Shown here piece after piece: positions 25,081 through 33,889 of a DNA stretch of 64,000 nucleotides (position 1 is its first letter; each line of letters starts with the position of its first letter). The translations under genes and the position numbers were made by a program. The stretch comes from Alphaproteobacteria bacterium (GTDB lineage: Bacteria; Pseudomonadota; Alphaproteobacteria; RF32; CAG-239). The DNA is taken from contig JAFUSA010000031.1 in the NCBI GenBank assembly GCA_017480745.1, positions 1 to 64,000 of the forward strand, given 5' to 3'. The notes below the pieces were generated by a model, which made no database searches, was not told the origin of the DNA, and saw only the letters and a list, made by a program, of their open reading frames with translations.

Positions 25081-27282
25081 CTATCTTATAGGTTTCAAAA
25101 CAATGGTTGATAACGGCGGTAATATCAATTCTATTGAATAAGGGCGTCCGTTAACACCGTAATTTTGCGCCTGTTTAGCACCTTCATTACGCACACCGCT
25201 TCCCCAATAGTTTTTATCATCACTGTTAAAAATTTCCTGATATGCGCACGGTTCATAAACTCCCACGCGGAAATTATTACGCACCACCGGAGTAAAGTTG
25301 CAAATAACCAACAAATAATCTTCCTGATTATGACCTTTACGCATATATGAAATAACACTATCATCGCAATTTGCGTAGTCAATCCATTCAAATCCGCGCG
25401 AATCAAAATCTTCTTCATACAGAGGTGCATTGCCTTTATACATCAGATTTAAATCTCTAACACAATTTTGCATTCCTCTATACATCGGGTAGTCAAGCAA
25501 GTGCCAACGCAAACTTTCATTACTGTTCCACTCCCAATCCTGACCAAATTCATTGCCCATAAATAACAATTTTTTCCCCGGATGTGTCCACATAAAACCG
25601 TAGTATGCGCGCAAATTAGCAAATTTTTGCCACTCATCTCCCGGCATTTTAGAAAGCATGGACCCCTTACCATGCACAACTTCATCATGTGAAATAGGCA
25701 AAATAAAATTTTCGTTAAAAGCATAGAGCAACCCAAAGGTTAACAAACCGTGATGATATTTTCTGTGCACCGGTTCATGACTGATATAGCGCAAAGTATC
25801 GTTCATCCACCCCATATTCCATTTATATCCGAATCCCAAACCGCCGGCAGAAACCGGACGAGATACCATAGGCCAAGCCGTTGATTCCTCTGCGGCAGAG
25901 AATGTGCCTTTGGATTCGCTGTATATCAACTCATTCATTTTGCGCAAAAAGGCAATGGCTTCCAAATTTTCATTACCACCGTAAACATTAGGAATCCACT
26001 CACCGGCTTTACGCGAATAATCTAAATAAAGCATGGAGGCCACGGCATCTACCCGCAACCCGTCAATATGAAACTCTTTAAGCCAATATAAAGCACTTAC
26101 GCATAAAAAATTACAAACCTCGGTGCGCCCGAAATTATAAATTTTTGTTCCCCAATCAGGTTGTTCACCCTTGCGTCTGTCGGCGTGCTCATATAAGCAA
26201 GTTCCATCAAACTCAGCCAAACCGTGAGCATCTTTCGGAAAATGTGCCGGCACCCAATCCATAATAACACCTATTCCGGCCTGATGAAATTTATCTATCA
26301 TATAGCGGAAGTCGTCCGGTGTACCAAAACGAGAAGTAGGCGCAAACAACCCTGTTATCTGATATCCCCATGAGGCATCAAGAGGATGTTCGCACAATGG
26401 CATAAACTCAACGTGCGTAAATCCCATATTGCTGACATAAGGCACTAAACGATCGGCACATTCGCGATAATTCAAAAATTCGCAGCCATTATCGCCTTTA
26501 CGTCGCCATGATCCCAAATGCACTTCGTATATAGACATCGGTTTATCGTATGTATTGTTATTTTCCCGATAACGCATCCATTCGGAATCTTCCCAATTAT
26601 AATGGTTAATATCAAACACTATGGAAGCATTTTTCGGTCTTACTTCGGAATATGTGCCAAACGGATCGGATTTGGTTAAGATATTATCATTTTGTGTTTT
26701 AATTTCAAATTTATAATATTCTCCTTCGGTCAAATTCGGAATAAATATATCCCATATACCGCAACTGATATGTTTGCGCATAACATTGATTCTGCCGTCC
26801 CAATTATTAAAATTGCCAACCACCGACACACGTTTGGCATTTGGCGCCCATACAGCAAAAGCTACACCCTTCACTCCGTCCATTTCCATAATATGGGAGC
26901 CTAATTTTTTATATATTTCACGATGATTCCCTTGCGCAAACAAATATTCGTCTATATCGCCGATACAAGAAGGAAATCTGTAAGTATCTTCGGCAACATA
27001 TATATTACCTTGATCGTTGGTTATTCTGAGTTTATAGGCAAAATACTCCGTTTTATCTGAGTTTAATTGAAAAAATCCACGCTCATCTAATTTAGCCATT
27101 TCTCCGAGCGATTCACCATTTTCAGCAATCACCTCTATTTTATCGGCAAAAGGCTGATACACACGAATAAAAACTTTTTTTGAACCTTTATCACGATGTA
27201 TACCCAAAACAGCAAAAACATTTCCGTGATCGCCGTTAATAACAGCTTTTGTTTCTTCTTCCGACAGCAAATTATCCATCAT
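25081..27282 (-). CDS. glgB: 1,4-alpha-glucan branching enzyme
   Basis: 733 aa, the full-length form with N1 and CBM48 (N2) domains (about 20-110 and 120-215), then the GH13 barrel: VIMDWVPAHFPKD, GLRVDAVASMLYLDY (nucleophile Asp), AEESTAWPMV (Glu) and PISHDEVVHGKGSM (Asp). It forms alpha-1,6 branches in glycogen. First gene of the glgB-glgX-malQ operon; AGGAGTTT precedes the ATG. glgA, glgC and glgP are not in the window. Confidence 0.96.
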   Translation of the reverse strand: MMDNLLSEEETKAVINGDHGNVFAVLGIHRDKGSKKVFIRVYQPFADKIEVIAENGESLGEMAKLDERGFFQLNSDKTEYFAYKLRITNDQGNIYVAEDTYRFPSCIGDIDEYLFAQGNHREIYKKLGSHIMEMDGVKGVAFAVWAPNAKRVSVVGNFNNWDGRINVMRKHISCGIWDIFIPNLTEGEYYKFEIKTQNDNILTKSDPFGTYSEVRPKNASIVFDINHYNWEDSEWMRYRENNNTYDKPMSIYEVHLGSWRRKGDNGCEFLNYRECADRLVPYVSNMGFTHVEFMPLCEHPLDASWGYQITGLFAPTSRFGTPDDFRYMIDKFHQAGIGVIMDWVPAHFPKDAHGLAEFDGTCLYEHADRRKGEQPDWGTKIYNFGRTEVCNFLCVSALYWLKEFHIDGLRVDAVASMLYLDYSRKAGEWIPNVYGGNENLEAIAFLRKMNELIYSESKGTFSAAEESTAWPMVSRPVSAGGLGFGYKWNMGWMNDTLRYISHEPVHRKYHHGLLTFGLLYAFNENFILPISHDEVVHGKGSMLSKMPGDEWQKFANLRAYYGFMWTHPGKKLLFMGNEFGQDWEWNSNESLRWHLLDYPMYRGMQNCVRDLNLMYKGNAPLYEEDFDSRGFEWIDYANCDDSVISYMRKGHNQEDYLLVICNFTPVVRNNFRVGVYEPCAYQEIFNSDDKNYWGSGVRNEGAKQAQNYGVNGRPYSIELILPPLSTIVLKPIR

Positions 27283-27507
27283 AAACTCCTATACTTAACC
27301 ATAAATAATAAAACTGCGATTCCTTAAAATCTTTGTATATATCTATACATATATATCCGACAAATTGCAAGTAAAATTATCTTTTAAGAAGAATATTTTT
27401 TAATTTGTTTACCGGATAAATATAAGTATAAATTTCGCTCAAAAAAGTCTATATTTTGTCATTATTTCGCTTAGTGAAAAATATTTAAAAAAATATACTT
27501 TAAACTA

Positions 27508-27536
27508 TTGACGCATAAAAAAAAAAGATATACATT
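27508..27536 (+). promoter_or_regulatory. promoter of the DUF2934 gene
   Basis: -35 TTGACG (27508-27513), 17-bp spacer with an A11 run, -10 TACATT (27531-27536). It lies in a 290-bp very AT-rich divergent region shared with glgB. Confidence 0.65.
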
Positions 27537-27572
27537 ATGCCTTGTTGAAACTTAATTTAGCGGAGAATTAAA

Positions 27573-27818
27573 ATGAATAAAAATTATAACGAAAATTCAA
27601 TTCGTGAAGCTGCTTACTATTGTTGGCAAAACGCCGGTTGCCCAAGCGGAAAAGACGAATACTTCTGGAATATGGCTATCAACCAATTATACGGCTGCAA
27701 CTGCTCTTCTTCTTGCAAAAGTTCCAAATCTTCTGTTAGCAAGAGCTCATCGGCCAAAGCATCTTCTTCTGCAAGCACAGCCAAAAAAGCTTCGGCAAGC
27801 AGCAAAAGCAAAAAATAG
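27573..27818 (+). CDS. DUF2934 domain protein with Ser/Ala/Lys-rich tail
   Basis: 81 aa. The N-terminal 40 residues (IREAAYYCWQNAGCPSGKDEYFWNMA) match the DUF2934 helix-rich pattern found widely in alphaproteobacteria. After a CNCSSSC cluster the last 40 residues are almost only Ser, Ala and Lys, giving a strongly basic tail that recalls DNA- or RNA-binding tails. The Cys residues (four in the central part) could bind a metal. SD GGAG lies 8 bases before the ATG; a terminator follows. Function unknown. Confidence 0.8.
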   Translation: MNKNYNENSIREAAYYCWQNAGCPSGKDEYFWNMAINQLYGCNCSSSCKSSKSSVSKSSSAKASSSASTAKKASASSKSKK

Positions 27819-27845
27819 TTTTTAATAGTAAATCGCTATTATAGA

Positions 27846-27876
27846 AAAAACCTGTCGTTTTCGGCAGGTTTTTCTT
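27846..27876 (+). terminator. intrinsic terminator
   Basis: AAAAACCTGTCG / CGGCAGGTTTTT with a TTTT loop, directly after the DUF2934 gene. Confidence 0.85.
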
Positions 27877-27975
27877 ATTTATTTACAGTTATGCACAAAT
27901 TTTGTTTTCTTTTTTTGTATAAAATTAAATTATCTCCAATAATTTGTCGCAAATATTCTGCTTTCTTATTTTTGC

Positions 27976-28004
27976 AAAAAGCCGCCTCAAACAGGCGGCT
28001 TTCA
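27976..28004 (-). terminator. intrinsic terminator of rpsU
   Basis: AAAGCCGCCT / AGGCGGCTTT; on the minus strand it is followed by TTGC and a T-rich stretch. It sits 16 bases after the rpsU stop. Confidence 0.75.
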
Positions 28005-28021
28005 TAAAAATTTCTATTAAA

Positions 28022-28228
28022 TTAGAAACCTTCAGCGTCTAAGCGTTTACGCATTTGTTTACGAGCACGACGAACGGCCTCGGCTTTACGGCGAGCTTTC
28101 TTTTCGCTGTTTTTCTCATGACAACGGCGTAATTTCATCTCACGGAAAACACCTTCTCTTTGCATTTTCTTTTTCAAGATTTTCAAAGATTGGTTTACAT
28201 CGTTTCCGATAACGGTTACTTGTACCAC
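28022..28228 (-). CDS. rpsU: 30S ribosomal protein bS21
   Basis: 68 aa, small and very basic. [20 protein letters not shown] followed by [22 protein letters not shown] and an Arg/Lys-rich C-terminal helix is typical S21. It joins the 30S subunit near the anti-SD region of 16S rRNA. AAAGGGGTGA is a strong SD. Monocistronic, with its own terminator. Confidence 0.96.
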   Translation of the reverse strand: MVQVTVIGNDVNQSLKILKKKMQREGVFREMKLRRCHEKNSEKKARRKAEAVRRARKQMRKRLDAEGF

Positions 28229-28324
28229 TTAAATCACCCCTTTCTGATTTTCTTAAAGGTTAATACAAATTTTCGCCCTATATAACACGGCAATTTTTAT
28301 TTTGCAAGCATAAATTTAAATTTT

Positions 28325-28537
28325 TTATGCAATTATGTTCGGATTAATAGATTCTTCCACCTTAGTTATTTTCTTAGCCAAACCGCTTTTCAAATTACTA
28401 AGTTGCTTTGCCTTGAAAAAATCAATCGTTTTACCTTGTTTTAAAAGCCTTGACATATCATTGTTAACATGTCTTTGTTCCAACTTCAATTCACATAATA
28501 AAAGTTGCAACTTAGCCGATTTATCGTTCATATTCAT
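28325..28537 (-). CDS. YdcH/DUF465-like small coiled-coil protein
   Basis: 70 aa, wholly alpha-helical by pattern, with LKLEQRHVNNDMSRLL and then AKQLSNLKSGLAKKITKVEE, close to the DUF465 layout (LExxHxxLDxxI then LKKxKLxLKDxI). Function of the family is unknown. Two in-frame ATGs (codons 1 and 3) are possible starts. It is divergent from pfkA. Confidence 0.6.
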   Translation of the reverse strand: MNMNDKSAKLQLLLCELKLEQRHVNNDMSRLLKQGKTIDFFKAKQLSNLKSGLAKKITKVEESINPNIIA

Positions 28538-28664
28538 ATTAAGTCATAGTCCTTTTCAACAATTTAAAGTGTAAACTTTATTTTTTTTGTGGTAAAATGA
28601 TTATTAATCGTTTAAGAGTATACAGTATTTTTTAAAAGATTGCAACAAAAAAATGGAGAATTTG

Positions 28665-29741
28665 ATGAATAAAATTAAAAAAATAGGTATATTAACCAGT
28701 GGTGGCGATTGTGCCGGTCTTAATGCGGTGATTATGTCGGTAGTTAACGCTGCAACGCGCCAAGGGTGGGAAGTTTACGGTATTCATGACGGCACTGACG
28801 GTTTAACCAACCGCCCGCTTTCATACGAAGTTTTAACCGAAAATAATTTTTCTAATTCTCCATGGCCGCGCTTATCCGGTTCCTATTTAGGCTCGCTTAA
28901 TACCGGAGTTAAAGAAACGCCAGAAGTTTTGGCTCAGCGTTTCGGTGAAGGTGTGCGCGAATTAGGACTCGATGCCGTAGTGGTTGTCGGCGGTGATGGC
29001 AGTATGAACATTGTAAGCGGATATTGTAAGGCTGCCGGTGTTAAAATGGTCGGAGTACCGAAAACTATTGACAACGACACTCCTTTAACCGAATTTTCCG
29101 TTGGCTTTAATACTGCTTGTCAGGCTTGTACCAATGCTTTGGACGATTTAATGCTTACGGCTCGTTCACACCATCGCGCTCTTATTTTGGAAGTTATGGG
29201 ACGTGATGCCGGACATCTGGCTATGCACTCGGCAGTTGCCGGATTCGCTGATGTTTGTTTGGTTCCGGAAATACCATACACCTTGGACGGTATTATTGCC
29301 AAATTAGAAGAAGTTAAACAAAGCGGACGCACAAGTGCTTTGATTGTAGTTTCCGAAGGTGTTAAAACAGAAACAGGTGAAGCGGTTACCGGTGCGGTTA
29401 ATATGGTTGGCGAAAAAATCAATGGTGGAATCGGCGAATATTTGAGCAACTTGATTAACAAAAATTATAAAGGTTTCCAAACACGTGTTACAAAATTAGG
29501 ACACGTTCAACGTTCGGGAAATCCGACATCTTTTGATCGTGGATTGGCCGTTGTTTTGGGTGCCGAAGCAATTCGCCTGTTGGCAGAAGGTCAAACCGAC
29601 ATTATGGTAGGACTTGCCGGCGGCAAGGTTACCTCTTTTGCCTTAGATAAAGTTGTTGAAGCCGGAACCACAGGATTGAATGAAAACAGTCCGTATGTTA
29701 AAGCGGCTCGCGCCATTGGCATCTATGTCGGTGAAAAATAA
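28665..29741 (+). CDS. pfkA: 6-phosphofructokinase
   Basis: 358 aa from the ATG at 28665, which has GGAG 6 bases upstream; an ATG four codons earlier is possible. Catalytic PKTIDNDTPLTEFSVGFNTA and effector/substrate MGRDAGHLA motifs are clear. The pair of residues that separates ATP- from PPi-dependent enzymes is Gly (GGDGS, about 109-113) and Lys (PKTIDND, about 132-138), the mixed combination known from ATP-using group III/X enzymes, so ATP use is more likely. It phosphorylates fructose 6-phosphate in glycolysis, close to the glycogen operon. A TAAAGT/ACTTTA palindrome (28565-28580) lies in the divergent promoter region. Confidence 0.93.
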   Translation: MNKIKKIGILTSGGDCAGLNAVIMSVVNAATRQGWEVYGIHDGTDGLTNRPLSYEVLTENNFSNSPWPRLSGSYLGSLNTGVKETPEVLAQRFGEGVRELGLDAVVVVGGDGSMNIVSGYCKAAGVKMVGVPKTIDNDTPLTEFSVGFNTACQACTNALDDLMLTARSHHRALILEVMGRDAGHLAMHSAVAGFADVCLVPEIPYTLDGIIAKLEEVKQSGRTSALIVVSEGVKTETGEAVTGAVNMVGEKINGGIGEYLSNLINKNYKGFQTRVTKLGHVQRSGNPTSFDRGLAVVLGAEAIRLLAEGQTDIMVGLAGGKVTSFALDKVVEAGTTGLNENSPYVKAARAIGIYVGEK

Positions 29742-29759
29742 TTTTGCTTTATATAATCA

Positions 29760-29792
29760 AAAAAACGTCCGATTCGTTGGACGTTTTTTTGT
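29760..29792 (+). terminator. intrinsic terminator of pfkA
   Basis: AAAAACGTCC / GGACGTTTTT with loop GATTCGTT and seven T. Confidence 0.85.
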
Positions 29793-29858
29793 ATTGAGAA
29801 AAATTTTTCATCTACGTTTTTAACTTGAAAACCGTGCTTTGCTGAATATATTTGCAAC

Positions 29859-30761
29859 ATGCTATGGGTGTTTTTGAGCTTGGTTTACGGAATATTTACG
29901 GCAATTTATATGCTGTTTAATCAACACTATAAAATCAACGGCTATATTTTGGGGATATGGCGTGGTTTCGGGATATGCGCCCTGTTTTTGCCACTACTGT
30001 TTGTCGTAGCGATTCCAAATCAACCGCATTACTGGATTTTATTAGCAATACAGGGAGTATGTATAGGTGTGTATGATTCCAACATATTTTTCAATTCTGC
30101 ACGTTTTGGCGCCGGTCCCACCTCGCGATTTATGGCAGTTACGGTGCTATTAACGGCTTTTATATGGTGGTTGCTTACTCCGCAAAAGTTTTTTGGATTA
30201 TTGCAAAACGGTAAAATTATGTCGGTGTTAATGTTTATTTTGTGTGGATTTACCTTTTTTTATTGGCAAATGTTACAAAATGAAGTTTCGCGACAAGTTG
30301 CGAAAGCAACAATGCCGGCTGTACTTGCGCTTGCCGCCATGAGCATCATAACCAAATATATCGCCGAATCTGGAAATTCAGTGTATCAGGGGCTTTTTTA
30401 TTATTTAACGGTTTCAACTTTTATAAGCGGAATATATAACTTATTGTTATATCTATGGCAAAATCGCAAACTTAAAGCGACGGCTTTGAGGCAGATTATT
30501 GCACCGAAAATGCACCGCATCGGTGCTTATTTAATAACATTCAGTTCGGTACTGATTGCAGCAAAAACATTGGCGTTACGACTGGCACCGAATCCGGCAT
30601 ATGTTATTGCCCTATTACTGATTGCTCCTCTGTTTATATATTTATTTAACCGCAATCAAAAAATTGCCGACAACATATCTGTCAAGGCAGGATTTGCCAT
30701 GATAGCTTTTTTGTTGGCGCTGATTATTTTGGTAACCGGCAACTTCGGAATAACGGATTAG
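29859..30761 (+). CDS. DMT/EamA-like membrane transporter
   Basis: 300 aa with about ten hydrophobic helices. The arrangement of two halves of five helices, with an amphipathic loop (QKFFGLLQNGK) in between, fits the drug/metabolite transporter superfamily. Substrate unknown. No good SD is seen before the ATG. It is convergent with recR. Confidence 0.65.
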   Translation: MLWVFLSLVYGIFTAIYMLFNQHYKINGYILGIWRGFGICALFLPLLFVVAIPNQPHYWILLAIQGVCIGVYDSNIFFNSARFGAGPTSRFMAVTVLLTAFIWWLLTPQKFFGLLQNGKIMSVLMFILCGFTFFYWQMLQNEVSRQVAKATMPAVLALAAMSIITKYIAESGNSVYQGLFYYLTVSTFISGIYNLLLYLWQNRKLKATALRQIIAPKMHRIGAYLITFSSVLIAAKTLALRLAPNPAYVIALLLIAPLFIYLFNRNQKIADNISVKAGFAMIAFLLALIILVTGNFGITD

Positions 30762-30814
30762 TCACGACAAAATTAACCGTTTATAACATATCTTATGAAA
30801 AAATACTATAATAC

Positions 30815-31408
30815 CTACAACTCCTTGCGGGCGGAAAGGGCAAGCTGAATGGTTCCGTCATCCATATAATCTAATTCCGCCCCCATCGGCAAACCTTGTG
30901 CCAAAGTAGTTACTTCTAACGGATATTCCTTTAAGCGTGAAAGCAAATAATGATTGGTGATTTGCCCGTCAACGGTTGCCGGCAAGGCCAAAATAACTTC
31001 TTTTATATTGCCCTGATTCAGGCGATTAAACAGGCTTTCTATATTCAAATCGTTTGGCGTAATACCATCCAGCGCAGATAAAATACCACCCAAAACATGA
31101 TATTGCCCGCGATAAACACCAACCCGTTCCATTGCCCATAAATCCGCCACATCCTGCACAACACACAAAGTTTCCGTATCACGGCTTTTATCAGCACAAA
31201 CCGCACAAGGTTCTTGTGTGTCAAAATTACCGCAAATCGGACATTTTTTTATATTATCGGCCATATTTTGCAATGCGTCAATCAGAGGCAATAACACCGT
31301 ATCTTTCTTTTTGAGTAAGTGCAAAACAATGCGTCGTGCCGAACGTGAGCCCAAGGCCGGCAATTTAGCAATTATTTTAATTAGTTTTTCAATATCATTA
31401 CCCTGCAA
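30815..31408 (-). CDS. recR: recombination protein RecR
   Basis: 197 aa: helix-hairpin-helix (LPALGSRSARRIVLHLL), zinc finger CPICGNFDTQEPCAVC (about 57-72), Toprim domain (TLCVVQDVADLWAMER) and a C-terminal Walker-B-like end. It works with RecO (and RecF) to load RecA on gapped DNA. Third gene of dnaX-ybaB-recR, 12 bases after ybaB. Confidence 0.96.
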   Translation of the reverse strand: MQGNDIEKLIKIIAKLPALGSRSARRIVLHLLKKKDTVLLPLIDALQNMADNIKKCPICGNFDTQEPCAVCADKSRDTETLCVVQDVADLWAMERVGVYRGQYHVLGGILSALDGITPNDLNIESLFNRLNQGNIKEVILALPATVDGQITNHYLLSRLKEYPLEVTTLAQGLPMGAELDYMDDGTIQLALSARKEL

Positions 31409-31420
31409 GGCGGGAACTCC

Positions 31421-31741
31421 TTAAAACGGCAGCTTCAACCCACCCAAGCCGATTCCGTTGGTGGCTTCTTTCATGCCTTCTTCCATCATGCAATCTATTT
31501 GCTTATGGGCATCATTATAAGCGGCTAAAATCAAATCTTCTAACACATCAGCATCTTCGCCGTTTAACAAAGATTTATCTATACTGATACTCTTCATCTC
31601 CGATTTACCGTTCAGCACGACTTTAACCATATTACCGCCGCTTGTGCCTTCGCGTGTTTGTTCACCCAATTTGGCTTGTGTTTCTTGCATTTTGCGTTGC
31701 ATTTGTTGAGCTTGTTTCATCATAGACTGTAAATTAAGCAT
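31421..31741 (-). CDS. ybaB: YbaB/EbfC nucleoid-associated protein
   Basis: 106 aa. MLNLQSMMKQAQQMQRKMQE is the usual N-terminal helix, followed by the KVVLNGKSEMKSISIDKSLL sheet and a C-terminal helix with the Gly-rich end NGIGLGGLKLPF. It is a DNA-binding dimer. It lies 3 bases after dnaX. Confidence 0.95.
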   Translation of the reverse strand: MLNLQSMMKQAQQMQRKMQETQAKLGEQTREGTSGGNMVKVVLNGKSEMKSISIDKSLLNGEDADVLEDLILAAYNDAHKQIDCMMEEGMKEATNGIGLGGLKLPF

Positions 31742-31744
31742 TTT

Positions 31745-33418
31745 TTATTCCTCATCGTTATAATTGTTAAAACTTTCCGCGCTAAATTCAGCTGGATTTT
31801 CATCTTCTGCCGCTTCAACGCTTTTGTGAATTATTGTTTCTATTTTAGCTCCGTTAAATTCATCCAGTATAGCTTTTACTAACGGATATTCAGAGATATT
31901 TTTGCAATTTTGCTCTAAATCCTTGCGCTCCAAAAACGCCAAAGTTTCACCAAGCGGCTCATAGTCTATATTTATTTTCCATTCTGTGCCGGTTTCTTTT
32001 TGCAAAAACTTGCGCAAGTTGGCAATTAAATCTTTTGGAGCATTCAATGATAATGATATGCTCATTTCGCCATGACTAAACGAGTGAAACGACATATCAT
32101 TTTTCAGCGAAAAACATAACAATGGCTGACGGTTTGCCGTTAAAAGCTTAACCAAATCTTCCGGAGTTTGCAAAACAATATTTTTTTCTGCCGAATCAGC
32201 AATAATTTCCGTTGCGTCACCTGATACATCAATTTTTACAGACGCATTATTCAGTCCGGATTTTTTTTTTAATTCCTTCAGCAATTCTGCAGGACTCGGA
32301 AGACTGGCGGAATAGGCTATGCGTAGCAGTATCATTTCCAGCGCATCTATCTGCACTGTGGCATATTGCAGCTCACTAAGCCCCTTTATCAGCATTTGCC
32401 AAATTTTAGAGAGAATATTTATCGGCACGGCGTTAAGTTTTTTACACATTTCGCGATCAGTTTCGCTCAAAGACGAATCGCCCATAAAATCCGGTAAAAT
32501 TTTCACTTTTGCCACTAAGTGGGTTATATCAATCATATCCTGCAAAACCAAAAGCGGTGATGCCCCGTTTTCATATAAGATGTGCAAATTTTGCAACACT
32601 GCGGCAATATCGCCTTCTAACAATTTTTCATACAAAGCAAAAGTTTGCTGTCTGTCGGCTAAACCAAGCATATTTTTAACGGTTGCATAATCAATTTTTC
32701 CATTTCCCAAAACAATGGCTTGATCAAGCATCGAAAGCCCGTCACGAGCCGAACCGTCCGCCGCGCGAGCAACACTGTGCAAAGCTTGTTCGTCGGCACT
32801 TATATTTTCTGCCAGCAAAATTTTATTAAACAGATTCATCAAAGTTTCAATGCTCAAACGTTGCAAATCAAAACGTTGACAACGCGACAAAATAGTTACC
32901 GGAACCTTGCGAATTTCAGTAGTAGCAAAAATAAACTTAACATGTGCCGGCGGCTCTTCCAAAGTTTTAAGCAAGGCATTAAACGCACTCTTGGAAAGCA
33001 TGTGAACTTCATCGATTATATAAACTTTATAGCGTGCATTAGTTGGTTTATAGCGCACACCGTCCAAAATTTCGCGCATATCATCGACACCGGTTTTGGA
33101 AGCAGCATCTAATTCAATAACATCAATATGTCTTCCGGCGGCAATGGCTTTGCAATTTTCACACACTCCGCATGGATGAATGGTCGGACCTCCGTTACCA
33201 TCCGCGCCCAAACAATTTATGGCACGTGCAATCAAGCGCGCTGTGGTTGTTTTGCCAACTCCGCGAATTCCGGTCAATATATAAGCATGGTGCAAGCGAT
33301 TGTTTTGAATGGCATTCGTAAGTGTTTGCACCAAAGCATCCTGCCCCAGCAGATCCTCAAAGTTCTGCGGGCGATATTTGCGAGCTAACGCGATATATTG
33401 ATTTTCCGTTTCTGCCAT
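31745..33418 (-). CDS. dnaX: DNA polymerase III subunits tau/gamma
   Basis: 557 aa from the ATG at 33418 (MAETENQYIALARKYRPQ, as in relatives); an ATG at 33439 would add seven residues and lies only about two bases beyond the SRP RNA end. Clamp-loader ATPase: Walker A GIRGVGKTTTA, zinc motif around CGVCENC, DEVHML and the SRC sensor. Codons 383-386 contain a run of ten A (32270-32261 on the minus strand) just after domain III. Slippage by one base either way reaches a stop within five codons, giving 388- or 390-aa gamma-like products, while normal reading gives tau with the helicase/polymerase-binding domains. Confidence 0.95.
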   Translation of the reverse strand: MAETENQYIALARKYRPQNFEDLLGQDALVQTLTNAIQNNRLHHAYILTGIRGVGKTTTARLIARAINCLGADGNGGPTIHPCGVCENCKAIAAGRHIDVIELDAASKTGVDDMREILDGVRYKPTNARYKVYIIDEVHMLSKSAFNALLKTLEEPPAHVKFIFATTEIRKVPVTILSRCQRFDLQRLSIETLMNLFNKILLAENISADEQALHSVARAADGSARDGLSMLDQAIVLGNGKIDYATVKNMLGLADRQQTFALYEKLLEGDIAAVLQNLHILYENGASPLLVLQDMIDITHLVAKVKILPDFMGDSSLSETDREMCKKLNAVPINILSKIWQMLIKGLSELQYATVQIDALEMILLRIAYSASLPSPAELLKELKKKSGLNNASVKIDVSGDATEIIADSAEKNIVLQTPEDLVKLLTANRQPLLCFSLKNDMSFHSFSHGEMSISLSLNAPKDLIANLRKFLQKETGTEWKINIDYEPLGETLAFLERKDLEQNCKNISEYPLVKAILDEFNGAKIETIIHKSVEAAEDENPAEFSAESFNNYNDEE

Positions 33419-33439
33419 TTTTTCAATCTGTTTTAACAT

Positions 33440-33530
33440 GGTGGAGAGACCCAGACCCTGACATTATCGTTACGGCTGCTTTCTTCCGAACCTGACCGGA
33501 TTGGCGACTTTTCAACCCTGAGCCCTCCAA
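33440..33530 (-). ncRNA. ffs: signal recognition particle RNA (4.5S)
   Basis: The minus strand contains the universal SRP tetraloop domain GGTCAGGTTCGGAAGAAAGC with AGCC after it, flanked by sequences that fold back on each other (GGAGGGCTC at the 5' end with GGGTCTCTCC at the 3' end). About 90 nt, the small bacterial form. It binds Ffh for co-translational targeting. A promoter TTGCAA-17-GATACC is plausible just upstream. Placement directly before dnaX is usual for alphaproteobacteria. Confidence 0.93.
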
Positions 33531-33635
33531 ACACAGGTATCGCGCAAAAACACCCTAATTGCAAGCAAAAAAGCAGATTATTGCACATCAAAAAATCTTC
33601 AATTTTCCGATAAATTTTAAAAATCACAACAAAAA

Positions 33636-33654
33636 AAGAGGGCGAACCCTCTTA
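33636..33654 (-). terminator. intrinsic terminator of the tRNA-Ser gene
   Basis: On the minus strand AAGAGGG TTCG CCCTCTT followed by seven T, 3 bases after the tRNA end. Confidence 0.85.
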
Positions 33655-33657
33655 AAG

Positions 33658-33746
33658 TGGCGGAACGTATAGGACTCGAACCTATGCATCCTTTTAACGG
33701 GATGACGGATTAGCAATCCGCTGCATTACCACTCTGCCAACGTTCC
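33658..33746 (-). tRNA. tRNA-Ser (anticodon GCT)
   Basis: 89 nt with an encoded CCA end. Acceptor stem GGAACGT/ACGTTCC, anticodon stem-loop GCGGATTGCTAATCCG with anticodon GCT, a long variable arm (CATCCCGTTAAAAGGATG) as expected for serine, and the T loop GGTTCGAGTCC. It reads AGC/AGU codons. Confidence 0.97.
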
Positions 33747-33837
33747 GTAACGCTTTTGTTATACACTGTTAAAAGCGAATGTCAAGATTATTTTTTTAAA
33801 ACTGTTATTAAGTTTATCACGGGTTTGTTTAATAGCA

Positions 33838-33864
33838 AAAAGCCGAGCAAAGCCCGGCTTTTCG
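33838..33864 (-). terminator. intrinsic terminator of pilin-like gene C
   Basis: On the minus strand AAAAGCCGGGC TTT GCTCGGCTTTTT, 26 bases after the stop. Confidence 0.85.
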
Positions 33865-33889
33865 GTTATGTCTAAACTATGAGTAACGA

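Noticed and set aside
28653-28664. ATG at 28653 as start of pfkA
   Set aside because: The ATG at 28665 has GGAG at a 6-base spacing, while the first ATG lacks an SD and contains that GGAG itself.
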